Assembly (NCBI GenBank): GCA_964493475.1
Contig: CAZBNS010000020.1
Span: forward strand, 1 to 22,172
DNA length: 22,172 nucleotides
From: CALXSC01 sp964493475
Lineage (GTDB): Bacteria > Pseudomonadota > Alphaproteobacteria > Rickettsiales > UBA1997
Direction of reading: 5' to 3'
This document shows, piece after piece, positions 15,841-22,172 of the stretch. Position 1 is the first letter of the stretch; the number at the start of each line of letters is the position of its first letter. The notes beneath the pieces are model-generated. The model ran no database searches. It saw nothing but the letters and a program-made list of their open reading frames with translations, and was not told the origin of the DNA. The position numbers and the translations under genes were made by a program.

Positions 15841-16344
15841 ATGTTTTTATCAATAATAGCAGCTATTGGAAATCAAAACCAAATAGGATTAAACAATAGA
15901 ATTCCTTGGAATGTGAAAGATGATTTAGAGATATTTAAAAATTTGACATGCAATCATTCAATAATTATGGGAAGAAAAACTTTTGAAAGTATAGAAACTC
16001 CATTAAAAAATAGAAAAAATATAATAATAACAAAAAATAGAAATTTTAAAGCTGATGGATGTTTTATAGTCCATTCAATTAATGAGGCAGCTGATTTTTG
16101 TAAGAATGATGATGAAGTGTTTATTTGTGGAGGAGCGAGTATTTATTTAGAGTTTTTAAAAAATAATAGTTCGTTATTGAAAAAAATGTATATTAGTCAT
16201 GTAAATTATGATGGTGAAGCTGATACATTTTTTCCAGATTTTAATAAGTATGAGTGGATAAAAAAAGAGGAAATATCTTTTTCTAGGTCATTGAAAAATG
16301 AGCATAGTTTTAATTTTTTAACTTATGAAAAATTCTTAAAATAA
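15841..16344 (+). CDS. folA: Dihydrofolate reductase (167 aa)
   Basis: NADPH-dependent reduction of dihydrofolate to tetrahydrofolate, needed when thymidylate synthase consumes the methylene carrier. IAAIGNQNQIGLNNRIPW (6-23) is the Met20-loop region. D28 in KDDLEIFK is the catalytic acid. MGRKTFESI (43-51) and the FICGGASIY (94-102) glycine pair bind NADPH. Length is typical. It is divergent to folKP, so all folate genes share one intergenic control region. A long inverted repeat follows its stop, then nrdD. Presence of folA implies ThyA-type thymidylate synthesis elsewhere. Confidence 0.93.
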   Translation: MFLSIIAAIGNQNQIGLNNRIPWNVKDDLEIFKNLTCNHSIIMGRKTFESIETPLKNRKNIIITKNRNFKADGCFIVHSINEAADFCKNDDEVFICGGASIYLEFLKNNSSLLKKMYISHVNYDGEADTFFPDFNKYEWIKKEEISFSRSLKNEHSFNFLTYEKFLK

Positions 16345-16351
16345 AGATTAC

Positions 16352-16412
16352 TTTTTGCTTGACAAATTTTAAGTTCTTGTTTTTTATAAGTTTAAAACTT
16401 GTCAAGCAAAAA
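16352..16412. terminator. Long hairpin after folA
   Basis: TTTTTGCTTGACAA (16352-16365) pairs perfectly with TTGTCAAGCAAAAA (16399-16412). After one A-C mismatch, TTTTAA pairs with TTAAAA, giving a 21-position stem with a 19-nt loop. It lies seven bases after the folA stop. There is no T tract after it on the plus strand, so it may be a processing or stability signal as much as a terminator. Confidence 0.5.
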
Positions 16413-16422
16413 ATTTGTAAAA

Positions 16423-16438
16423 ATACTATATCTTGTTA
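16423..16438. promoter_or_regulatory. NrdR box 1 upstream of nrdD
   Basis: ATACTATATCTTGTTA matches the ACACWATATATWGTGT NrdR consensus at 12 of 16 positions (my alignment by eye). It starts exactly 31 bp before box 2, the known spacing of tandem NrdR boxes. Confidence 0.7.
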
Positions 16439-16449
16439 TCTTTTTATTC

Positions 16450-16480
16450 TTGACAACTAGATATAGATATGTTTTTATAA
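16450..16480 (+). promoter_or_regulatory. Predicted nrdD promoter
   Basis: A perfect -35 TTGACA lies at 16450-16455, overlapping NrdR box 2. The -10 is ambiguous: TTTTAT (16473-16478) at 17-bp spacing, or TATAAG (from 16476) at 20. NrdR binding would cover the -35. Confidence 0.5.
16454..16469. promoter_or_regulatory. NrdR box 2 upstream of nrdD
   Basis: The core CTAGATATAG resembles CWATATATWG; the 16-mer agrees with the consensus at about 10 positions. With box 1 it forms the usual tandem pair (31 bp start to start) through which NrdR represses ribonucleotide reductase genes when dATP is high. Confidence 0.6.
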
Positions 16481-16507
16481 GTCCACAAATTTAAAAAAGT
16501 TAATATA

Positions 16508-18748
16508 ATGGAAAATAATAATGTTGTAAATAATGTTTTATTTTTAAAACCAAATTTAAAAAATAAACTTTCAAAAGCTTTTAAAAATTCAAAAGAAGGC
16601 TCTGTTTCTGATTTTTTAGATGGACTTTTGAAAAATAGTTTAAAATTAATTTCTGGAAATGAAGAAGATATAATAAAGCAAGAGTTAATTAACCAGAAAC
16701 TATTTAAAGTCTACAAAGAATATATAAGAGAAGAAATTGAAAGCGAATATGAGTCAAAAGAAGAGCAAAGAGATACAAAAGTTAGTTCAAAACATTCGGT
16801 TCAAGAGTATATAGACAAACAGGATTGGAGAATTAATGCAAATGCAAATACTGGATATAGCAATGCTGGCATGATTAACAATCTTTCTGGAAAATTGATT
16901 GCAAATTATTGGTTGGATAATATTTATTCGAAAGAAGAAGGCGAGTCTCACAGAATTGGAGATTATCATATCCATGATTTAGACTGCTTAACCGCATATT
17001 GTGCTGGTTGGTCTTTAAGAGCTTTGCTTGATGAGGGATTTAATGGAGTTAAGGGTAGAGTTTCGGCACAAGCACCTAAACATTTTAGAAGTGCGTTGGG
17101 TCAAATGGCGAATTTTTTGGGTATTTTGCAGTCTGAATGGGCTGGAGCACAAGCTTTTAGTAGTTTTGATACTTATTTAGCACCTTATGTATTTTTAGAT
17201 AATTTATCTCCAAAAGAAATAAAAAGAGCCATTGCTAGTTTTGTATATAATTTGAATGTTCCAGCGAGGTGGGGACAATCTCCTTTTACAAATGTAACAA
17301 TGGATTTTACGGTTCCAACAGATTTAATAGATCAATTTCCAACAAAAAATGGACAACATTTGTTTAAAGGGCTGGGCGAAGGAAATTTGTTTGGCAGCGA
17401 TAATATATTGGAAAGAGCGAAAGAAAGAGGCGTGGGAAGTTTGGAAGAGTTAACATATAAGCACTTTCAAAAAGAAGTTGAAATGATTGATATTGCGTAT
17501 TATGAAGTTATGACAGAAGGCGATAATGAAGGCCAGCCATTCACTTTCCCAATTCCTACGGTAAATATTACAGAGGATTTTAATTGGGATACTCCAGCTA
17601 TTGATGCGTTATTTGAAAATACTGCAAAAATAGGTAGTTCATATTTCCAAAATTTTATTGGAAGCCAATATATGAAAGATAAAAATGGAAATATAGTTCC
17701 AAATCCGGAAGCTTATAAGCCGGGTGCTGTTAGAAGTATGTGCTGCCGTCTTCAATTGGACTTAAGGGAACTTTTAAAGAGAGGAAATGGCTTATTTGGT
17801 TCTGCTGAAATGACTGGTTCTGTTGGCGTTGTAACTCTTAATATGGCAAGACTTGGCTATAGATTTAAGGGATACTCTGATGGTATTGCAAGAATTGGTG
17901 ATAAACAAGGAATGTTGAAGGAAATTGGCAGATTAATGGATTTAGCAAAATCAACATTAGAAAAGAAAAGAGTTTTCATTCAAGAGCTTTATGAAAGAGG
18001 TTTTTATCCATATACTAAAAGATATTTAAAACACTTTAGAAACCATTTTTCAACTATTGGATTAAATGGTATAAATGAGATGATAAGAAATTTCACTGAT
18101 GATAGTTATGATATTAGCGATCCAAGAGGTATAGCTTTAGCAACTGAGGTTCTTGAGTTTATGAGAAATAAATTAAAGGACTATCAAAATGAAACTGGAA
18201 ACTTGTATAATCTTGAAGCAACACCAGCTGAAGGAACTACATATAGATTTGCAAAAGAAGACAGAAAGAGATATCCTAATATAATTCAAGCAGGAAATTA
18301 TCCAAATATTTACTATACAAACAGCAGCCAATTACCTGCAAATTATACGGATGATCCATTTACAGCCTTAAATTTACAAAATGATTTGCAAACTAAATAC
18401 ACTGGCGGAACAGTTTTGCACTTATACATGAGCGAAAGAATTAGTAGCGGTGAGGCATGCAGAAGGTTTGTAAAAACTGTTTTAAGTAATTACAAAATAC
18501 CTTATATTACTATTACACCTGTATTTTCAACTTGCCATGAACATGGTTATTTGAGTGGAGAACAAAAAACTTGTCCAATATGCGGAGAACCAACTCAGGT
18601 TTGGACTAGAGTTATGGGATACCATAGACCAGTTGACCAATTTAATGTTGGAAAACAAGGCGAGCATAACGAAAGATTATTCTTTAAAGAAGATACAGAA
18701 GAGATTTGCACCTATGAAAAGAAGATAAGAAAGACGGCAGCTTGCTAG
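16508..18748 (+). CDS. nrdD: Anaerobic (class III) ribonucleoside-triphosphate reductase NrdD (746 aa)
   Basis: Oxygen-sensitive glycyl-radical enzyme making deoxynucleotides. The C-terminal radical motif RVMGY places the radical on G704. The zinc site just before it is CHEHG plus CPICG (C676, C689, C692, with His near 679). Active-site cysteines are C412/C413 in RSMCCRLQLDL and the conserved YHIHDLDCL (153-161). The N-terminal 95 residues are charged and lack a clear ATP-cone, so allosteric activity control may be reduced. The C-terminal region differs from E. coli NrdD (RVCGYLG) and looks like the broader bacterial/archaeal group. The activase nrdG is not adjacent and not seen in the window. 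Control by the tandem NrdR boxes is well supported. It marks an anaerobic lifestyle. Confidence 0.96.
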   Translation: MENNNVVNNVLFLKPNLKNKLSKAFKNSKEGSVSDFLDGLLKNSLKLISGNEEDIIKQELINQKLFKVYKEYIREEIESEYESKEEQRDTKVSSKHSVQEYIDKQDWRINANANTGYSNAGMINNLSGKLIANYWLDNIYSKEEGESHRIGDYHIHDLDCLTAYCAGWSLRALLDEGFNGVKGRVSAQAPKHFRSALGQMANFLGILQSEWAGAQAFSSFDTYLAPYVFLDNLSPKEIKRAIASFVYNLNVPARWGQSPFTNVTMDFTVPTDLIDQFPTKNGQHLFKGLGEGNLFGSDNILERAKERGVGSLEELTYKHFQKEVEMIDIAYYEVMTEGDNEGQPFTFPIPTVNITEDFNWDTPAIDALFENTAKIGSSYFQNFIGSQYMKDKNGNIVPNPEAYKPGAVRSMCCRLQLDLRELLKRGNGLFGSAEMTGSVGVVTLNMARLGYRFKGYSDGIARIGDKQGMLKEIGRLMDLAKSTLEKKRVFIQELYERGFYPYTKRYLKHFRNHFSTIGLNGINEMIRNFTDDSYDISDPRGIALATEVLEFMRNKLKDYQNETGNLYNLEATPAEGTTYRFAKEDRKRYPNIIQAGNYPNIYYTNSSQLPANYTDDPFTALNLQNDLQTKYTGGTVLHLYMSERISSGEACRRFVKTVLSNYKIPYITITPVFSTCHEHGYLSGEQKTCPICGEPTQVWTRVMGYHRPVDQFNVGKQGEHNERLFFKEDTEEICTYEKKIRKTAAC

Positions 18749-18847
18749 GGTTATGAATTATTTTATATCATATTGTGTTTGATATTCTTTAATTAGTAGA
18801 CTGTTCTGCAGCTCCTCCTTATATTTCCTCTTATTGCAAAGTAATTT

Positions 18848-18942
18848 GTAGCTCCCCTTTGTTCTTCGGACATTTTCTTCACCACTGCTCGAAATCTTTC
18901 CCATCCTTGAGGGGAAATGTCTGAAGGACAAAGGAGAACTAC
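18848..18942. repeat. 95-bp inverted-repeat element between nrdD and the hydrogenase gene
   Basis: GTAGCTCCCCTTTGTTCTTC (18848-18867), continuing to 18877, is the near-perfect inverse of 18914-18942, which ends GACAAAGGAGAACTAC. About 25 positions per arm match around a 36-nt loop. It is GC-richer than the surrounding gap (18749-19032), where I see no other feature. It could be the nrdD terminator, a MITE-like insertion or a structured RNA. Confidence 0.6.
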
Positions 18943-19089
18943 ATGTTAGCTAATAAAAAACTACCACAATAATTAAACGCAATATGACATCATTCGCAAC
19001 TCACAATTCCATATTTTGAATTTATTTTTATCTTGAAAATTATTAATAACCTTTTATTCTCAAACAAAAGTAATAAATTTTTATGCCCT

Positions 19090-20415
19090 ATGCATTATAT
19101 GGGTAAAACTATAGAGTTTGATGATAACAAGTGTATAAAGTGTACTAAATGCGTGATGAGATGCAAGAATAACAGTGTTGGTTATCTTGAAATTAAAGCG
19201 GATAATGAGGGAAAAAAACATCTATGTGCGAAGGCGGGAATAGAATGTATTCATTGCGGGCAATGCACATTGGTTTGTCCTGTAAATGCGATTAGATCTC
19301 AACCGTCTTTGAATGAGGTTAAGGAGATTTTGAAAGATAAAAGCAAAACCCTTATCGTTCAATGCGCTCCATCAATTAGGGCTTCTATTGGTGAGGGTTG
19401 GAATATGGAGCATACAGTAGATATTGAAAAGAAAATGAATACGGCGTTTAGATTGCTTGGTTTTAATAAGATTTTTGATGTTAATTTTGGAGCAGATATT
19501 ACGACTATGGTTGAAGCTCAAGAACTGACTGAAAGGTTGAATAATCCAAATGCCAAATTGCCAATGTTTACTTCCTGTTGTCATGCATGGGTTGAGTTTG
19601 CGTTAAAATATCATCCAGAATTAAAAGAGCATCTAACAACAGCCAGATCTCCACATTTGCATAGTGCTGGAGCCTATAAAACTTGGTGGGCGAAACAGAA
19701 TAATATAGATCCAAAAGACATAATTGTTGTTTCTATAATGCCTTGCACATCAAAAAAAGAGGAAATATTGGAAGAGACTTCAAAAATTAACGGCATAAGA
19801 CTTGTTGATTACAGTTTGACGGAAAGGGAAGTTATACAATTAATTAAAGATAGCAATATAGATTTTCCAAATCTGGAAGGAAGTGAAGCTGATAGTTTGT
19901 CTAATTATAGCGGTGCTGGAGTAATTTATGGAGTAAGTGGCGGCGTTATGGAATCAGCGTTGAGAACTACTTATAAAATGATGACTGGTGAAGACTTGAA
20001 AGATTTTAATTTAACAGAAGTGAGAACAGATATTGGAGGATTTAAAACTGCGGAAATAGATCTCAAAGGCAGAAAAATTAAGGTTGCCGTAGTATCAACA
20101 CCGCAAAATGTAGAGAAAATTTTGCTTGAGTTGAAGGACAATCCAAACGCTTATCAATATATTGAAGTTATGGCTTGTGCCGGTGGTTGTATAGGCGGTG
20201 GTGGAATGCCTTTATTGCCGATAAAATTAGCGGATCAAATATCTTTAATTGAAGAGCGAAGAAAAGTCTTATATGAGCTAGATAAAATGAAGAAAAATGA
20301 AAGGACAGCTCACAGCAATCCAATGGTTCAAGAGTATATGGCATGGGTTAAATCTCAAAATAATCCAAATTTAGAAAATGATTTATATCATACAAAATAC
20401 GAAACTTATGCATGA
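19090..20415 (+). CDS. hydA: [FeFe]-hydrogenase with two [4Fe-4S] ferredoxin motifs (441 aa)
   Basis: Reversible 2H+ + 2e- to H2, normally fed by reduced ferredoxin to dispose of electrons in fermentation. Two ferredoxin motifs: C15/C18/C21/C25 (its last Cys followed by Lys, not Pro) and C53/C56/C59/C63 with the usual CPVNAI. H-cluster ligands: L1 TSCCHAW (C163, C164), L2 MPCTSKKEE (C219), L3 MACAGGCIGGG (C363, C367). L1 is normally TSCCP; His replaces Pro next to the ligand. I chose this ATG because it gives a family-like N-terminus (MHYMGKTIEF); a TTG at 19033 would add 19 unrelated residues. It overlaps the next gene by 8 nt. Maturases HydE, HydF, HydG are not in the window. Confidence 0.93.
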   Translation: MHYMGKTIEFDDNKCIKCTKCVMRCKNNSVGYLEIKADNEGKKHLCAKAGIECIHCGQCTLVCPVNAIRSQPSLNEVKEILKDKSKTLIVQCAPSIRASIGEGWNMEHTVDIEKKMNTAFRLLGFNKIFDVNFGADITTMVEAQELTERLNNPNAKLPMFTSCCHAWVEFALKYHPELKEHLTTARSPHLHSAGAYKTWWAKQNNIDPKDIIVVSIMPCTSKKEEILEETSKINGIRLVDYSLTEREVIQLIKDSNIDFPNLEGSEADSLSNYSGAGVIYGVSGGVMESALRTTYKMMTGEDLKDFNLTEVRTDIGGFKTAEIDLKGRKIKVAVVSTPQNVEKILLELKDNPNAYQYIEVMACAGGCIGGGGMPLLPIKLADQISLIEERRKVLYELDKMKKNERTAHSNPMVQEYMAWVKSQNNPNLENDLYHTKYETYA

Positions 20416-21415
20416 AAATAAAAAAATAGCAATTTTTGGTAAAACTGGCTCATCTATAACAGCAGCTCTCTTGAGGCATGTATTTTGTAAAATAAAAAAC
20501 AAAATTTCATATGAGGCTTGTATCAGTAATTTTAATAAAGGCAAAATCGATATTAAAAATTTTGATGACAAAAATATTACTTCATTGCAATTAACTCATT
20601 TTGATAAAATAATTTGTTTTGATTTAGAATATTCTAAAAAAGATATAGAAAAAATTAAGAATATAATTGCAAATCAAACCAATAATGATCTTTTAATACT
20701 TAACATTGATAACAAACATGTCAAAGAATTATATTTTTATGTTAAAAATGATGTAAATCATAACTCAAAAATCATACCAATTTCTATAAAAAAACTTCAA
20801 AAAGATGGTGCGTCATTTATTGGAAATGAGATATACTTTAATAATAATGAATATTTAACAAACGAATTTAAAGCCTTAACCGGCGAACAGAATAAAACAA
20901 ATATTCTTGCAAGTTTTGCACTGTTGGTATCAGATGGCTTTGATGAACAAGAAATTATTGAAAATTTTTATAATTTTAAAAATATAAATGATATTTTTGA
21001 AACCATATCACATAAAAATAATTTTACATTCATTAACGACATAAAAAACAAAAATAAATTACAATCATTAAAATCTTTTGATAATATATATTGGATCTTG
21101 TGTTGTCATAATGTTAAATTTGAATTTGATAAATTTACCGAATTAGACGAATATTTTAAAAATATTAAATATGTTTTTATTTTGGGCGAATATAGCGATG
21201 AAATGTTAGAAATTTTTAGAGAAAATGATGCAAAGTATTTTATTATGTATAATATGGAAGAGATAATCAAACAAATCAGTGAATTAATGAAAGAAGAAAA
21301 TAAGGAAGAAAAAATAAATGTCATTTTATCATCATTAAACGACATTGAAAGTGATAAATTTTATCAACAATGCAGTCATGAATTTGAAAAAATAGTGGGA
21401 AATAAAAATGAATAA
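20408..21415 (+). CDS. Truncated, degenerate MurD-like protein (335 aa)
   Basis: It resembles the central and C-terminal domains of UDP-MurNAc-L-Ala:D-Glu ligase (MurD) without the 90-residue UDP-binding domain. IAIFGKTGSSITAALLRHV (7-25) aligns with the ligase P-loop region but has GKTGSS for GTNGKST. ITSLQL (57-62) matches the SSFQLE strand. ALTGEQNKTNILASFAL (156-172) matches the GxHNxxNxLAA motif. SFDNIYWILCC (223-233) matches the SFDNIYWIxGG segment, with both glycines lost. The Mg-binding His and the DSKATN catalytic loop (here NDIKNKNK, 210-217) are missing. So it is probably non-catalytic. Start chosen at 20408, an 8-nt overlap with hydA (an ATG at 20378 is possible). It overlaps tmk by 8 nt, so the three genes form one operon. 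Confidence 0.65.
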   Translation: MHENKKIAIFGKTGSSITAALLRHVFCKIKNKISYEACISNFNKGKIDIKNFDDKNITSLQLTHFDKIICFDLEYSKKDIEKIKNIIANQTNNDLLILNIDNKHVKELYFYVKNDVNHNSKIIPISIKKLQKDGASFIGNEIYFNNNEYLTNEFKALTGEQNKTNILASFALLVSDGFDEQEIIENFYNFKNINDIFETISHKNNFTFINDIKNKNKLQSLKSFDNIYWILCCHNVKFEFDKFTELDEYFKNIKYVFILGEYSDEMLEIFRENDAKYFIMYNMEEIIKQISELMKEENKEEKINVILSSLNDIESDKFYQQCSHEFEKIVGNKNE

Positions 21416-22040
21416 TTTAGAAAAATTAAAAGGAAAATTTATAACATTTGAAGGCGTTGAAGGCGCTGGAAAAAGCACACAATCAAAATTGCTTGTTGAA
21501 TATCTAAACAAAAATGGTATTGAAGCCGTTTGGACCAGAGAACCCGGCGGAAGCGAGGGAGCAGAAGAAATAAGAAAATTATTAATCAACGGAACTGTGA
21601 ATAAATGGGATGGCATAACCGAATTATTATTGATGTATGCAGCAAGAAGAGATCACACCGAAAAAAAAATAAAACCTTTATTGGCAGAAGGCAAAGTTGT
21701 TATTTCCGATAGATATTTTGATTCCACCCTTGCTTATCAAGGATACGGACATCAATTAAACTTAAACAAAATTAGAATGGTTCAAGAAGTTGTTTTAGAA
21801 GATTTTAAACCAAACATTACAATTATTTTAGATTTAGACGCAGAAAAAGGACTTAAAAGAACCGACATAAGAGGCGAAAAAAATAGATTTGAAGACATGA
21901 AATTAGATTTTCATAAAAGAGTAAGAGAAGGTTTTCGAAAAACCGCAGAACAAGAACCTGACAGAGTAAAGATAATAAATGTCGAAAATAAAAGCATTGA
22001 AGAGCTACAGAAAGAAATAATACAACTAATATTAATGTAG
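21408..22040 (+). CDS. tmk: Thymidylate kinase (210 aa)
   Basis: Phosphorylates dTMP to dTDP, feeding dTTP synthesis. P-loop GVEGAGKST (16-24), TREPGG (43-48) contacting dTMP, DRY (101-103) in ISDRYFDSTLAYQG, and a LID with basic residues RGEKNRFE (155-162), the arrangement in which LID residues help catalysis. Length is normal. It overlaps the MurD-like gene by 8 nt. In many bacteria tmk is followed by holB; here rpmI follows after 77 bp. Nucleotide salvage/synthesis fits the nearby nrdD and folate genes. Confidence 0.96.
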   Translation: MNNLEKLKGKFITFEGVEGAGKSTQSKLLVEYLNKNGIEAVWTREPGGSEGAEEIRKLLINGTVNKWDGITELLLMYAARRDHTEKKIKPLLAEGKVVISDRYFDSTLAYQGYGHQLNLNKIRMVQEVVLEDFKPNITIILDLDAEKGLKRTDIRGEKNRFEDMKLDFHKRVREGFRKTAEQEPDRVKIINVENKSIEELQKEIIQLILM

Positions 22041-22117
22041 CTATTGATTTTATTAAAACATTGTTTTATCATAACGAAACATAATTATTTTAAAAATTTA
22101 ATATAAAAGTATAGTTT

Positions 22118-22172
22118 ATGCCCAAAATAAAAACCAACAGCTCCTGCAAAAAGAGATTCACATTAACAGGAA
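22118..22172 (+). CDS. rpmI: Ribosomal protein L35, start only (cut by window end)
   Basis: The first 18 codons read MPKIKTNSSCKKRFTLTG, matching the invariant L35 N-terminus (MPKxKTxSSAKKRFxxTG) with Cys in place of the usual Ala. The gene is too short to be a full frame here because the window ends. rplT (L20) would be expected next. L35 is a small, basic protein of the large ribosomal subunit. No Shine-Dalgarno is seen in the 77-bp A/T-rich gap after tmk. Confidence 0.9.
   Translation, partial: MPKIKTNSSCKKRFTLTG

Noticed and set aside
18749..19032. nrdG activase gene downstream of nrdD
   Set aside because: No CxxxCxxC radical-SAM frame is present; the gap holds only the inverted-repeat element.

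Overview
The window is about 22 kb of very AT-rich DNA whose intergenic gaps are almost pure A/T. The gene content points to a Gram-negative, host- or gut-associated anaerobe, probably a divergent alphaproteobacterium. The evidence is IscS, MreB/MreC, ClpB and Ffh of alphaproteobacterial flavour, an oxygen-sensitive class III ribonucleotide reductase (nrdD) under tandem NrdR boxes, and an [FeFe]-hydrogenase. Taxonomy is inferred from protein motifs only. Few genes show a clear Shine-Dalgarno sequence; folE is the best exception.

Left part (1-4415, + strand): a low-complexity G/T-rich repeat and a short A/T tandem repeat at the edge, a weak terminator, iscS (cysteine desulfurase), a small one-TM protein, a strong hairpin, a GC-rich patch that may be a small RNA, then mreB-mreC overlapping as a cell-shape operon.

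Accessory part (4416-6715): two copies of a 104-bp REPIN-like palindromic element lie in convergent intergenic gaps. They flank a divergent pair, a small two-TM cysteine-containing protein and a single-domain XRE regulator, with a 27-bp dyad over the regulator's promoter. Copy A is expanded by 19-bp repeat units. A four-TM protein of unknown function follows, one base downstream of clpB.

Middle part (6717-13468): clpB with a heat-shock-like promoter, a PiT/PHO4-like permease with an internal duplication, ffh (SRP GTPase) with a variant G4 loop, all on the minus strand; then pgk on the plus strand, ending at a hairpin shared with folE.

Pterin/folate part (13515-16344): folKP (fused HPPK-DHPS), a 6-pyruvoyltetrahydropterin-synthase-family gene and folE are in line on the minus strand, with folA (DHFR) divergent. 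No folB lies in the window, and the PTPS-family protein has Glu next to the catalytic Cys, which raises a possible FolB-bypass role. Folate feeds thymidylate metabolism, which fits nearby nrdD and tmk: much of the right half supports dNTP supply.

Right part (16345-22172, + strand): nrdD, an inverted-repeat element, then an overlapping gene run of [FeFe]-hydrogenase, a truncated MurD-like protein with degenerate catalytic motifs, and tmk (8-nt overlaps). The start of rpmI (ribosomal protein L35) is cut by the window end.
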